Source: CAYOOP01 sp964405685 (GTDB lineage Bacteria; Pseudomonadota; Alphaproteobacteria; Rickettsiales; SXRF01). From it: a stretch of DNA of 64,000 bases. Positions 17,724-26,542 of this stretch are shown here, piece after piece. Each line of letters begins with the position of its first letter. Positions within the stretch are counted from its first letter, which is position 1. The stretch spans positions 1-64,000 of the forward strand of contig CAYOOP010000002.1 in the NCBI GenBank assembly GCA_964405685.1, read 5' to 3'. The position numbers and the translations under genes were made by a program. The notes under the pieces were generated by a model that saw only the letters and a list, made by a program, of their open reading frames with translations, was not told the origin of the DNA and made no database searches.

Positions 17724-18737
17724 ATGCTCGCAAAGAATTGGCAAGACCTGATTAAACCAAATAAGCTCGACATCAACGCTTCGAAGCAAAATCCGAACGA
17801 AGCGACCGTGATTGCAGAACCGCTGGAGCGTGGCTTTGGCCATACGCTCGGCGTTGCACTCCGCCGCATTCTGCTGTCTTCGTTACAAGGCGCAGCCATC
17901 ACCTCGATGAAAATCGAAGGCGTGTTGCATGAATTCTCCGCCATTCCCGGTGTGCGTGAAGACGTCACCGAAATCGTCCTCAATATCAAAGACATCAAAA
18001 TCCGTGCGCTTTCGCCTGAGAAAAAACGCCTGACACTGACTGCCACCGGCCCATGCGAAGTGACGGCCGGCATGATCACCGCCCCAAGCGATGTTGAAAT
18101 TCTGAACAAAGACCAAGTGCTCTGCACGCTGGACAAGGGTGCGAAACTCAACATTGAGTTCACCGTTGAAACCGGCAAAGGCTACATCCGCGCGACCCGC
18201 GCGAGCGATGCGCCAATTGGTCTCATCCCGGTCGATGCACTATTCAGCCCGGTCATCAAAGTCAGCTACAAAGTGGAAAATGCGCGTGTTGGCCAAGTGA
18301 CCGACTACGACAAGTTGATTCTGGTATTGGAAACCAATGGTTCCGTGAAACCGGACGATGCCGTTGCGCTCGCCGCACGCATTCTGCAAGACCAACTCCG
18401 CCTCTTCATCAATTTCGAAGAAGCTGCGGTCGAAGCCAAAAAAGAAGACAAGCCGGATCTGCCGTTTTCGCCGTGGCTGCTCAAAAAAGTCTACGATCTG
18501 GACGAGCTCTCCGTGCGTGCGACCAATTGCCTCAAAAACGACAACATCGTGTATGTGGGTGACCTGGTGCAAAAAACCGAAGGCGAAATGCTCAAAACGC
18601 CGAATTTTGGCCGCAAATCGCTGAACGAAATCAAAGAAAAACTGGCAAAAATCGGCCTGCGCTTCGGTATGGAAGTGCCTGGCTGGCCGCCTGAAAACAT
18701 CGAGGAACTCGCAAAAAAATACGAGGATCCGTACTGA
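17724..18737 (+). CDS. rpoA: DNA-directed RNA polymerase subunit alpha
   Basis: Assembles RNA polymerase and contacts activators and UP elements. The N-terminal domain includes EPLERGFGHTLGVALRRILL; the C-terminal domain is LSVRATNCLKNDNIVYVGDL through GRKSLNEIKEKLAKIGLRFG. ATG 17724 follows AAAGGGAA and gives 337 residues, the family norm; an in-frame ATG at 17691 lies inside hairpin 2 and is unlikely. It is third in the alpha operon. Confidence 0.98.
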   Translation: MLAKNWQDLIKPNKLDINASKQNPNEATVIAEPLERGFGHTLGVALRRILLSSLQGAAITSMKIEGVLHEFSAIPGVREDVTEIVLNIKDIKIRALSPEKKRLTLTATGPCEVTAGMITAPSDVEILNKDQVLCTLDKGAKLNIEFTVETGKGYIRATRASDAPIGLIPVDALFSPVIKVSYKVENARVGQVTDYDKLILVLETNGSVKPDDAVALAARILQDQLRLFINFEEAAVEAKKEDKPDLPFSPWLLKKVYDLDELSVRATNCLKNDNIVYVGDLVQKTEGEMLKTPNFGRKSLNEIKEKLAKIGLRFGMEVPGWPPENIEELAKKYEDPY

Positions 18738-18755
18738 GAAAGTAGGAGATAGATT

Positions 18756-19175
18756 ATGCGTCATAAAGTCAGAGGCCGCACGCTAAACCGTCGCAGCGAA
18801 CACCGCGAAGCTATGTTCCAAAACATGGCCGCATCGCTGATCAAACACGAGCAGATCACCACGACTCTGCCCAAGGCGAAAGACTTGCGCCCGATTGTTG
18901 AGAAACTCGTGACGCTCGGTAAACGTGGGGATTTGCACGCACGTCGTCAAGTGCTGGCCGTATTGCAAGACGCGGCTGTGACCGAGAAACTCTTTTCCAC
19001 CATCGCCGAGCGTTACAAAACGCGTAACGGCGGGTATTTGCGCGTATTGAAAGCCGGATTCCGTTACGGCGACGCTGCACCGCTTGCGATCGTTGAATTC
19101 GTCGATCGCGACGAAAGCGCCAAAGGTAAAGATTCCGGTCCTGTGCAAACAGCCGAAACGGCAGACGCAGCGTAA
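18756..19175 (+). CDS. rplQ: 50S ribosomal protein L17
   Basis: Large-subunit protein near the exit tunnel. It starts MRHKVRGRTLNRRSEHREAM, has ITTTLPKAKDLRPIVEKLVT and YLRVLKAGFRYGDAAPLAIV, all conserved. The 139 residues include a short acidic alphaproteobacterial C-terminal tail. It is the last gene of the alpha operon, 18 bases after rpoA, and lysS follows after only nine bases. Confidence 0.98.
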   Translation: MRHKVRGRTLNRRSEHREAMFQNMAASLIKHEQITTTLPKAKDLRPIVEKLVTLGKRGDLHARRQVLAVLQDAAVTEKLFSTIAERYKTRNGGYLRVLKAGFRYGDAAPLAIVEFVDRDESAKGKDSGPVQTAETADAA

Positions 19176-19184
19176 GGCGCTTCT

Positions 19185-20768
19185 ATGCGCCTGACCCCCG
19201 AACAAGCCGCAGCCACCGGCGCATGGCCCTTCGAAGAAGCCCTCAAAATTGTTGAGCGCTATAAAAATGCGCCGCCCGCAAAGGGCTATATTCTCTTTGA
19301 AACCGGCTACGGCCCCTCTGGGCTTCCACACATTGGCACGTTCGGCGAAGTGGCGCGCACCACCATGGTGCGCCGCGCGTTTGAAGCAATCAGCGACATT
19401 CCTACCCGCATGTTTTGCGTGTCGGATGATATGGACGGCCTGCGTAAAGTGCCGGACAACATTCCGCAACAGGAATTGATCGGAAAATACCTCAACAAAC
19501 CTCTCACCACCGTGCCTGACCCGTTTGGCACGCACGAAAGCTATGGCGCGCACATGAACTCGCGCCTGCGCGCATTCTTGGATGGTTTTGGTTTCGAATA
19601 CGAATTTAAAAGCGCGACCGACCTCTATAAAACTGGCGCGTTTGATGAGAAACTACTGCTCGCGCTCAAACGCTACGATCAAATCATGGCGATCATGCTA
19701 CCAACGCTTGGGCCGGAGCGACAAGCAACCTACAGCCCGTTCCTGCCCATTTCTCCCAAAACCGGCAATGTGCTTTACGTGCCGATGAAACGGGTGGATG
19801 CTGCGAAAGGCACGATTATTTTTGATGATGAAGACGGTACAGAAACAGAGTTGCCGGTGACGGGCGGCCACTGCAAGTTGCAATGGAAACCGGATTTTGG
19901 CATGCGCTGGGCGGCACTGGATGTCGATTTCGAAATGTACGGCAAAGACCATTTGGTCAACGGCAAAATCTATTCCGAAATTTGCAAAACGCTGGGCGGC
20001 AACCCGCCCGTGCAATTTAACTATGAACTTTTTCTCGACGACAAAGGCGAGAAAATCTCCAAATCCAAAGGCAATGGCATCAGCATCGAACAATGGCTTG
20101 CCTATGCACCGCAAGAATCCCTCGCGCTATACATGTATCAAGCTCCCAAAAAAGCCAAGAAACTTTATTTTGATGTGATTCCCAAAGCGGTTGATGAATA
20201 TCAAACCTTCCTGCAAAAGTTCGCAAGCGAGGACGAAGCCGCGCGACTTAAAAATCCCAGCTGGCACATCCACGGCGGCAAACCGCCAGCGGCAGAGGAG
20301 GGCCCTAGTTTCAACCTACTCTTAAACCTCGCAAGTGTCAGTGGCACGGAAGACCCAAAAGTGCTCTGGGGCTTCGTTGGCAATTATGTCAAAGGTGCAA
20401 CTCCTGCAACGCATCCGTTCCTCGATCAACTCGTCAAAGGTGCCATTCGCTATTATCAGGATTTTGTGAAGCCCACGCGCAAATTCCGCCTGCCAACCGA
20501 TGTCGAAGAAAAAGCGCTTACCGAACTTGCTACTTATTTGGAAAATATTTCAGATGACCTCACACCTGAGGCCATGCAAACCGAAATCTACGAAATCGGC
20601 AAGCGCCACTTCGCGGAGAACCTAAAAGGCTGGTTCAGTGCGCTCTATGAAACCCTCCTCGGCCAGCCGCAAGGTCCGCGTTTCGGTGGGTTTGTGAAGC
20701 TCTATGGCCGTGCGCCGACTATCGCTCTTATTAAGCGCGTGCTTGCAAAAGAGAATTTGGCGGCGTGA
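19185..20768 (+). CDS. lysS: lysyl-tRNA synthetase, class I
   Basis: Charges tRNA-Lys using the class I (archaeal-type) enzyme, which replaces the class II enzyme in many alphaproteobacteria. The HIGH motif is PSGLPHIGTFGEV (near residue 47), the KMSKS motif EKISKSKGNGI (near 286). Specific LysRS-I segments such as RMFCVSDDMDGLRKVP are present. The 527 residues match the family. It is nine bases after rplQ and overlaps the acetyltransferase start by one base, so ribosome and tRNA charging genes may share a transcript. Confidence 0.96.
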   Translation: MRLTPEQAAATGAWPFEEALKIVERYKNAPPAKGYILFETGYGPSGLPHIGTFGEVARTTMVRRAFEAISDIPTRMFCVSDDMDGLRKVPDNIPQQELIGKYLNKPLTTVPDPFGTHESYGAHMNSRLRAFLDGFGFEYEFKSATDLYKTGAFDEKLLLALKRYDQIMAIMLPTLGPERQATYSPFLPISPKTGNVLYVPMKRVDAAKGTIIFDDEDGTETELPVTGGHCKLQWKPDFGMRWAALDVDFEMYGKDHLVNGKIYSEICKTLGGNPPVQFNYELFLDDKGEKISKSKGNGISIEQWLAYAPQESLALYMYQAPKKAKKLYFDVIPKAVDEYQTFLQKFASEDEAARLKNPSWHIHGGKPPAAEEGPSFNLLLNLASVSGTEDPKVLWGFVGNYVKGATPATHPFLDQLVKGAIRYYQDFVKPTRKFRLPTDVEEKALTELATYLENISDDLTPEAMQTEIYEIGKRHFAENLKGWFSALYETLLGQPQGPRFGGFVKLYGRAPTIALIKRVLAKENLAA

Positions 20769-21355
20769 TGTGGCTTCGTAAAAACCCAACCAACGAAACG
20801 CACGTTCACCTTGCGAAACTGAGCAGGAAATATGGCTTCGCAATCGGCGAATTTAGCTATGGCGCGCCCAAAGTCCGCTTCCCCTGGTCCGGTGCGAAAC
20901 TCACGATCGGCAAATATTGCTCGATTGCCGACCGCGTCGAGATTTTCCTCGGCGGCAACCACCGTCAGGATTGGGTCTGCCTTTATCCCTTCTCCGAACT
21001 CCCCGACATGTGGCCCGGGCTAGACGTCAAAGAACATACCACCATTTCCCGCGGCGATGTAACGATTGGCAACGATGTCTGGCTTGCCTCTGGCACTACT
21101 ATTCTCTCCGGTATTACGATCGGCCATGGCGCCGCTGTTGCTGCCCGCGCGGTCGTCACCAAAGATGTTCCGCCTTATGCGCTGGTTGCTGGCAACCCCG
21201 CGCGCGTCATCCGCTATCGCTTCGATGAAGCGATGATCGCCGCACTCCTCGAAACCAGCTGGTGGGATTTGCCTGTGGAGAAAGTCCGTGCTCTTATTCC
21301 GCTACTCCAAAGCAATCGGGTTCCAGAACTCCTCGCCGCCATACGCGCGTTATGA
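20768..21355 (+). CDS. CatB-type hexapeptide-repeat acetyltransferase
   Basis: Left-handed beta-helix acyltransferase of the xenobiotic/chloramphenicol acetyltransferase-like group. It shows SGAKLTIGKYCSIADRVEIF, GGNHRQDW (with the likely catalytic His), VTIGNDVWLASGTTILSGIT and the closing ALVAGNPARVIRYRF. ATG 20768 shares one base with the lysS stop. The stop overlaps the next gene as ATGA. The natural acceptor is unknown; resistance should not be assumed, since many relatives modify cell-surface sugars. Confidence 0.88.
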   Translation: MWLRKNPTNETHVHLAKLSRKYGFAIGEFSYGAPKVRFPWSGAKLTIGKYCSIADRVEIFLGGNHRQDWVCLYPFSELPDMWPGLDVKEHTTISRGDVTIGNDVWLASGTTILSGITIGHGAAVAARAVVTKDVPPYALVAGNPARVIRYRFDEAMIAALLETSWWDLPVEKVRALIPLLQSNRVPELLAAIRAL

Positions 21356-22149
21356 GCGACCACTTCGCCCCGCTTGCTGAGAAATACGATGGTTTTTTGG
21401 TTGACCTCTGGGGCGTCGTGCACGATGGCACGCGGCTTTATCCCGGCGCTAAACAATGTTTGGAGGAATTGCACCGCTTGGGCAAACGCGTGGTGTTTAT
21501 TTCCAACGCGCCGCGCCGCTCCGCAAAAGCCGCAAAAGTATTAGACAGTCTTGGTATCAATCGTGTGCTCTATGAAACCGTTATCACTTCCGGTGAGGTA
21601 GCCTATCAGGCGCTTGCTAGCGGTTTCAAAACGCCCGGAAAACATTATTTTTATATCGGACCCGAGCGTGATGCAGACGTTTTAAACGGCCTCGATTTTA
21701 AACCCGCACCACTCGAAAAAGCAGAGTTTATTTTGAATGTCGGTTTTGGCAGCGAGCAAGACGGTATTGCCAATGTAAAAACAGAGCTGCAACAGGCCGC
21801 CAACCGACAACTCTTAATGCTTTGCTTGAACCCAGATTTAGAGGTCGTCAAGATCAGTGGAGAAAGATACCCCTGTGCGGGTATGATCGCTAAGGAATAT
21901 GAGGATCTGGGAGGCACTGTTGAATACTTCGGCAAGCCACATTCTTCCATCTATAAAGCCTGTTTAGTGCATCTAAAAATCGACACACAAAAGATTCTTG
22001 TTATTGGCGACAGTTTACGCACTGATATTGATGGTGCCAATCGTGAAGGTTTGGATTCTGTACTGATTAAAGGTGGAATTCTGAAAAACCAGTCGATACC
22101 CACAGGGGGTATAATACCCACCTTTATCATGGACGAGTGGGTGTGGTAA
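21352..22149 (+). CDS. HAD-superfamily class IIA hydrolase
   Basis: Phosphatase of the NagD-like subgroup, of the alphaproteobacterial TIGR01459 type. The nucleophile motif is DGFLVDLWGVVHDGTRLYPG, motif II is VVFISNAPRRS, and motif III/IV is ILVIGDSLRTDIDGANREG. The first Asp and the general acid position hold D-x-W, as usual in this subgroup. ATG 21352 overlaps the previous stop (ATGA) and gives 265 residues. Two copies of an 18-bp palindrome (21867 and 22096) lie inside the gene. The substrate is unknown. Confidence 0.85.
   Translation: MSDHFAPLAEKYDGFLVDLWGVVHDGTRLYPGAKQCLEELHRLGKRVVFISNAPRRSAKAAKVLDSLGINRVLYETVITSGEVAYQALASGFKTPGKHYFYIGPERDADVLNGLDFKPAPLEKAEFILNVGFGSEQDGIANVKTELQQAANRQLLMLCLNPDLEVVKISGERYPCAGMIAKEYEDLGGTVEYFGKPHSSIYKACLVHLKIDTQKILVIGDSLRTDIDGANREGLDSVLIKGGILKNQSIPTGGIIPTFIMDEWVW
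21867..21884. repeat. ATACCCCC-N2-GGGGGTAT palindrome, site 1
   Basis: ATACCCCTGTGCGGGTAT, 14 of 16 defined positions, inside the HAD hydrolase gene. Confidence 0.6.
22096..22112. repeat. ATACCCCC-type palindrome, site 2 (17 bp)
   Basis: ATACCCACAGGGGGTAT, near the 3' end of the HAD hydrolase gene, with one base less in the centre and a second half-site ATACCC right after it. Confidence 0.5.
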
Positions 22150-22185
22150 GTCTATAATCCCCAAAAAATAAGAGGGGGTAGCACC

Positions 22186-23109
22186 ATGATGGATTGGGAC
22201 AAGCTTCGAATATTTCATGCGGTTGCGACTGCGCAAAGCCTCACCAAAGCCGGGGATGTGCTGGGGCTTAGCCAGTCGGCAGTCAGTCGGCAGATTAGCG
22301 CGCTTGAGGGGCATTTGCATGTATCGCTCTTTCACCGCCATGCGCGTGGGTTGATGCTGACTGAGCAGGGTGAGATTTTACTAAAAACGGTGAATGACAT
22401 TTTCTCCAAACTGAATGCCGCTGAGAATGCGTTGATTGAAACGCGCGACCGCCCGCGCGGCCCGCTTAAAATTACCGCGCCGATTGGGTTTGGCACCGAG
22501 TGGCTCACGCCGCTCATGCCGCAGTTTTACGAACAATACCCCGATATTATGGTGACCTTGCTGCTTGATGACCGTGAGCTTGACCTTACCATGCGTGAGG
22601 CGGATGTTGCTATTCGTCTCTATCCTGCGCGTCATCCGGATTTAGTACAGAAAACGCTTTGTAAAATTTCGCATTCACTTTATGCATCCAATGATTATTT
22701 GCGTGCCAAAGGCGTGCCTAAGAAAGTGGAGGATTTAGGTAAGCACCAGTTGATCGCTTATCCCGAAGACCTGCGCTTGCCGTATGCAGACGTGAATTGG
22801 CATTTAACAGTAGGCAGCACGTCTAAAACGCCGCGCGCTGCTGCGTTTCGGGTTAATTCCATGCCGGGGATCAAAGCGGCCATGCAGGCAGGCTATGGTA
22901 TTGCGGCGCTTCCGGATTATGCAGTCTCTAGCCTTCAGGGTATTGCCCGGGTGTTGCCGGAAGCCAAAGGGCCAACAGTGGAGCTTTATTTCATTTATCC
23001 GCTTGAATTGCGCCAGTCTCGCCGTATAAACGTGTTCAAAGAATTTCTGGTGGCTCAGTTGCAAATGAGCGGTCTGGCGATGAAAGAACTCAAAAAAGGC
23101 GCGGCATGA
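22186..23109 (+). CDS. LysR-family transcriptional regulator
   Basis: DNA-binding regulator with an N-terminal winged helix (DKLRIFHAVATAQSLTKAG, then LSQSAVSRQISALEGHL) and a C-terminal effector-binding domain. The 307 residues are typical; ATG 22186 follows GAGGGGG. It overlaps leuB by four bases (ATGA), so it is in the same transcript as leuB and not divergent from it, unlike many LysR genes. The effector and targets are unknown; control of leuB or of its own operon is an inference from position. Confidence 0.93.
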   Translation: MMDWDKLRIFHAVATAQSLTKAGDVLGLSQSAVSRQISALEGHLHVSLFHRHARGLMLTEQGEILLKTVNDIFSKLNAAENALIETRDRPRGPLKITAPIGFGTEWLTPLMPQFYEQYPDIMVTLLLDDRELDLTMREADVAIRLYPARHPDLVQKTLCKISHSLYASNDYLRAKGVPKKVEDLGKHQLIAYPEDLRLPYADVNWHLTVGSTSKTPRAAAFRVNSMPGIKAAMQAGYGIAALPDYAVSSLQGIARVLPEAKGPTVELYFIYPLELRQSRRINVFKEFLVAQLQMSGLAMKELKKGAA

Positions 23110-24170
23110 ACAAACATATTCTTTTACTTCCCGGCGATGGCATCGGGCCTGAAGTGGTGCGCGAGGCCAAGCGTGTGCTAGAAGCCATCGGCGGATTTAT
23201 CTTCAGCGAAGCGTTGATTGGCGGCAGTGCGTATGACGCTGTGGGCACGCCATTTCCTGCTGAAACACTGGCTGCTGCCAAAAAAGCAGATGCGATTTTG
23301 CTGGGTGCAGTCGGCGGCCCGAAATGGGAGGGTCTGGAATATAAACACCGCCCGGAACGTGGCCTGCTGGGGTTACGTAAAGAACTCCAGCTCTTTGCCA
23401 ATTTGCGTCCGGCATTGTGTTTTGAAGAACTCGCGGACGCCTCGACCTTAAAGCGCGAGGTGATTGCAGGGCTTGATATTATGATTGTCCGCGAACTGAC
23501 CGGCGACCTTTATTTTGGCGAACCGCGCGGAGTGGAAACACTACCAGACGGTCGCAAACGCGGCATCAACACCATGGTGTATACCAGCGACGAAGTGGAG
23601 CGCATTGCCCGCGTGGCGTTTGAGCTTGCCGAAAAACGCGGTGGGAAAGTATGTTCGATTGATAAAGCCAATGTGCTTGAAACTACCGAGATGTGGCGGC
23701 AGGTGGTGCAGCAAGTGCACGATAAAGACTATGCAAACGTGCAGCTTTCGCACATGTATGTGGACAATGCTGCCATGCAATTGGTGCGCAACCCCAAGCA
23801 GTTTGATGTGATGGTTACAGGTAATATTTTTGGTGATATTCTCTCTGACATCGGCGCGCAGCTTACGGGTTCGCTCGGCATGTTGCCGTCCGCCTCTCTA
23901 GGTGCAGAAGGTACCCCCGGGGTGTATGAACCTGTGCACGGCTCTGCGCCGGATATCGCAGGCAAAGGTATCGCCAACCCCATTGCAACCATTTTAAGTG
24001 TTGCGATGATGTTGCGTTATTCCTTTGGCATGAAAACCGAAGCCGACCGTGTAGAAGCAGCGGTTAAAAAGACGCTGGCTGCAGGCATCCGCACCGCAGA
24101 CATCATGCAGCCAGGCATGCAGCAGGTTTCCACCTCCGGCATGGGCGATGCGATTTTGAAACAACTTTAG
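23106..24170 (+). CDS. leuB: 3-isopropylmalate dehydrogenase
   Basis: NAD-dependent oxidative decarboxylase of leucine synthesis, cytosolic dimer. It starts MNKHILLLPGDGIGPEVVRE and has the family motif VMVTGNIFGDILSDIGAQLT (substrate and metal Asp residues) and YEPVHGSAPDIAGKGIANP (cofactor loop). REPTGD-like residues appear as RELTGDLYFGEPRG, the leucine-pathway form. The 354 residues are standard. leuC and leuD, its usual neighbours, are absent. One palindrome of the ATACCCCC family lies at 23911. Confidence 0.95.
   Translation: MNKHILLLPGDGIGPEVVREAKRVLEAIGGFIFSEALIGGSAYDAVGTPFPAETLAAAKKADAILLGAVGGPKWEGLEYKHRPERGLLGLRKELQLFANLRPALCFEELADASTLKREVIAGLDIMIVRELTGDLYFGEPRGVETLPDGRKRGINTMVYTSDEVERIARVAFELAEKRGGKVCSIDKANVLETTEMWRQVVQQVHDKDYANVQLSHMYVDNAAMQLVRNPKQFDVMVTGNIFGDILSDIGAQLTGSLGMLPSASLGAEGTPGVYEPVHGSAPDIAGKGIANPIATILSVAMMLRYSFGMKTEADRVEAAVKKTLAAGIRTADIMQPGMQQVSTSGMGDAILKQL
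23911..23925. repeat. ATACCCCC-type palindrome, short form
   Basis: GTACCCCCGGGGTAT inside leuB, with the same half-sites as the 18-bp motif but a shorter centre. Confidence 0.45.
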
Positions 24171-24183
24171 TGGTTGAGTATTT

Positions 24184-24699
24184 ATGAAACGTTTCTTTTA
24201 TCTCGTTGTAGCTGTATTCATGATGTTTGTATCATCAGTGCAGTGTGGAAACGCTGAGACTCTAAGCGCTACTCAGATTGAAATACGCCGAGTGTTACAG
24301 GAGATTGCCGTCGGAAGGGGCGATATAAACCCCCTATCTGTTACTTATGATGACATAGGAGGATTACCTGTACATGGTTTGTCGCCAGGCCTATTACTTG
24401 CGATTCATGGTGATGGCTTGGTTGTGCATCAAGCTAATAGGGTGAGTGCAGGTAAGCCCAAATTTCTTACCCCTCAAGATATAGTTCCACTTGCAGCACT
24501 GTTGGTAAAGCAGGAAGCTTGGCTTCAACACACACCGGAAAAAGTAATTCCTGATAAGGTTCGCGCCACACTTACGATTCAATATGGAGATGTTTCTGTG
24601 CAAATGTGGGAATGGGGGGAAGAATTGGATAAGAATCAACGTCTCAAAACAATCAGGGATTTTATGATAAAGACTGGTTGGGAAGCTCTGCCTAAATAA
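24184..24699 (+). CDS. secreted hypothetical protein, A+T-rich
   Basis: 171-residue protein with a clear signal peptide, FFYLVVAVFMMFVSSVQCG, probably cut near residue 24, so it is periplasmic or secreted. The mature part has no domain I recognise; it is a small mixed alpha/beta protein with GLSPGLLLAIHGDGLVVHQA in the middle and a Trp/Glu-rich end. It starts 13 bases after leuB but differs in base use and has no relation to leucine synthesis. mutM follows 20 bases later. Confidence 0.6.
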   Translation: MKRFFYLVVAVFMMFVSSVQCGNAETLSATQIEIRRVLQEIAVGRGDINPLSVTYDDIGGLPVHGLSPGLLLAIHGDGLVVHQANRVSAGKPKFLTPQDIVPLAALLVKQEAWLQHTPEKVIPDKVRATLTIQYGDVSVQMWEWGEELDKNQRLKTIRDFMIKTGWEALPK

Positions 24700-24719
24700 A
24701 GCAGAAAAGCGCTATAGAC

Positions 24720-25574
24720 ATGCCCGAATTACCTGAAGTTGAAACCGTTGCTAAGGGCTTGCATAAAGCCATTGTCGGCAAAACCATTGCCTCTTTGACC
24801 TTCACGCGCAAAGACTTGCGCATTCCTTTTCCCAAGGGTTTTTCAGATGCAGTAGAGGGCAGGGTGGTGGAGCGTGTGGCACGCCGCGCCAAATATATTA
24901 TTATATACCTCCAGGGGGGTATATCTATCATTGCCCATCTTGGCATGTCCGGCCAATTTCTTACGCATAAGGCCATGCCGAAACTGCAAACGCATGATCA
25001 TGTAATTTTTGAGTTTACCGATGGCAGCGCGTGTATTTTTCGCGATCCGCGGCGGTTTGGTCTGCTTACTTATACGCACACCGCAAATTTAGAAAATCAC
25101 CCGCTCCTTAAAAACATTGGTCCGGAGCCATTCTCTGATGCGTTCAATGCCAAGTATCTGGCGCGGGAATTAGCACGCCGCAAACAGCCCATTAAAGCAG
25201 TCTTGCTGGACCAAACCTTGGTCGCAGGTGTTGGTAATATCTATGCGTCCGAGGCCTGTTTTTTAGCGAAACTACATCCGCTGACGTCTGCAAAACACTG
25301 TATCAATAAAGCGGATGCATTGGTTTTGGCTATACGCAGCGTGCTTGAAAAGGCCATACACTCCGGTGGATCATCATTACGTGACTTTGTGAATGTGGAC
25401 GGAAGCACCGGCACTTTTCAACATGCGTTTGATGTTTATGGACGCGAAGGAAACCCATGTAAGGCTTGTAAAACGCCAATCTCGGCAATCATCTTGGCGG
25501 GACGAAACACGTTTCTCTGCTCACGGTGTCAACCGAAAACCGCAGCCTCCAAAAAAATCTTTTTCCCCTCTTGA
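24720..25574 (+). CDS. mutM: formamidopyrimidine-DNA glycosylase
   Basis: Removes oxidised purines such as 8-oxoguanine and cuts the abasic site. The catalytic N-terminus MPELPEVETVAKGL is exposed Pro2 and Glu3 after Met removal; the H2TH region is LLDQTLVAGVGNIYASEACF, and the C-terminal zinc finger is CKACKTPISAIILAGRNTFL with a final CSRC. The 284 residues are normal. mutM before rpsT and dnaA is a conserved alphaproteobacterial order. The gene contains one of the best ATACCCCC palindromes (24905). Confidence 0.96.
   Translation: MPELPEVETVAKGLHKAIVGKTIASLTFTRKDLRIPFPKGFSDAVEGRVVERVARRAKYIIIYLQGGISIIAHLGMSGQFLTHKAMPKLQTHDHVIFEFTDGSACIFRDPRRFGLLTYTHTANLENHPLLKNIGPEPFSDAFNAKYLARELARRKQPIKAVLLDQTLVAGVGNIYASEACFLAKLHPLTSAKHCINKADALVLAIRSVLEKAIHSGGSSLRDFVNVDGSTGTFQHAFDVYGREGNPCKACKTPISAIILAGRNTFLCSRCQPKTAASKKIFFPS
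24905..24922. repeat. ATACCCCC-N2-GGGGGTAT palindrome, site in mutM
   Basis: ATACCTCCAGGGGGGTAT, 15 of 16 defined positions, inside mutM where it encodes YLQGGI by unusual codons (ATA, GGG). Confidence 0.65.
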
Positions 25575-25624
25575 CGTGGGTGACCGAAAGGGATAATGCT
25601 CATCGTCCGCCTCGAGTTTTGGTA

Positions 25625-25680
25625 TGTGGACAAACGCCATAGGCCATTGACTTTGAAGTGTAAAACAAAAGTTATCAACA
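25625..25680. promoter_or_regulatory. two DnaA-box-like sites upstream of rpsT
   Basis: TGTGGACAA (25625-25633, reverse orientation) and TTATCAACA (25672-25680) each differ by one base from the DnaA box TTATCCACA. They lie in the 130-bp mutM-rpsT gap, about 0.9 kb before dnaA. They may be part of the replication origin or a DnaA-controlled promoter. Two boxes alone are weak evidence for an origin, and no A+T-rich unwinding repeat is obvious. Confidence 0.45.
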
Positions 25681-25704
25681 ACACTTATGGGATAAGAAGC
25701 ATCT

Positions 25705-25977
25705 ATGGCTCAACATAAATCAGCTGAAAAACGCAACCGCCAGACCGAGCGTCGCACGATTGTCAACCGTACGCGCAAAACACAGATCAAAACGCTAGTC
25801 AAAAAATTGGAAACGGCGATTGGAAGCGGCAACACAAAAGAAGCCGCTGCGGCACTCAAAGCCGTGCAGCCCGCACTCATGAAGGGTGTCAGCAAGGGCG
25901 TACTTGCAAAAACCACGGCCTCACGCAAAATGAGCCGCCTGAACGCACGCGTTAAGGCGCTTTCCGCGAAGAAGTAA
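25705..25977 (+). CDS. rpsT: 30S ribosomal protein S20
   Basis: Helical 16S rRNA-binding protein. It begins MAQHKSAEKRNRQTERRTIV and ends KTTASRKMSRLNARVKALSA, both conserved; 90 residues is normal. The start is preceded by GGGATAAGAAG. Its position before dnaA is widespread in alphaproteobacteria. Confidence 0.97.
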   Translation: MAQHKSAEKRNRQTERRTIVNRTRKTQIKTLVKKLETAIGSGNTKEAAAALKAVQPALMKGVSKGVLAKTTASRKMSRLNARVKALSAKK

Positions 25978-26059
25978 CACGAATTTCCACGGGCTAAACG
26001 TCATCAACATCAACGAATGACGAACGCCGAATGCAATCTGAGAACATGGGTAACAGGTT

Positions 26060-26542
26060 ATGGACGCTCTCCGGCGGACAACAACAGAAGAGTCGCAAGG
26101 CCTTCGTGAGATTGTAAAAGAACCAGGCGCAGGCTACGCGGGTGATGTATTGCCACAGGATGCCTATGCGTTTTTATCCCGCAATGCTGCGGTGCTTGTG
26201 GATGTAAGAACCCAGCCGGAATGGCAGTTTGTAGGAATGCCGAATCTGGTGGGTACGCCCTCGACGATGGTTCCTATCTCCTGGAAAATCTATCCGCAGT
26301 TTAATGTCAACCCGCAATTTGTTGATCAATTGCGCGCCGCAAGCATCAAAGAAGAAACCCCCGTATTTTTTATATGCCGCACCGGTGGCCGCTCCACCGA
26401 TGCTGCCATTGCTGCAACTGCTGCCGGTTATAAATACGCCTTCAACATCGCGCACGGTGCAGAAGGCGATATCAACGAGCGTGGCATCCGCGGCGCTGTC
26501 AATGGTTGGAAAGCTGCCAATCTACCGTGGGAGCAGAAATAA
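26060..26542 (+). CDS. rhodanese-like domain protein
   Basis: Single-domain sulfurtransferase. The domain begins VLPQDAYAFLSRNAAVLVDV, has VRTQPEWQFVG, and the active-site loop CRTGGRSTDAA with the persulfide Cys near residue 117. The 160 residues include a 30-residue N-terminal lead. Its stop overlaps the dnaA ATG (TAATG), so it is translated together with dnaA, an odd pairing with no known functional link. Acceptor unknown. Confidence 0.88.
   Translation: MDALRRTTTEESQGLREIVKEPGAGYAGDVLPQDAYAFLSRNAAVLVDVRTQPEWQFVGMPNLVGTPSTMVPISWKIYPQFNVNPQFVDQLRAASIKEETPVFFICRTGGRSTDAAIAATAAGYKYAFNIAHGAEGDINERGIRGAVNGWKAANLPWEQK

Noticed and set aside
17089..17733. 214-codon minus-strand frame over rpsM-rpsK
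   Set aside because: Antisense to two ribosomal protein genes, no ribosome site.
18783..19553. 256-codon open frame on the minus strand
   Set aside because: Antisense across rplQ and lysS, both clearly real; the composition is a mirror of those genes.
20768..21355. Chloramphenicol resistance gene
   Set aside because: The fold is that of the CatB-like group, but nothing links it to resistance; many relatives act on sugars.
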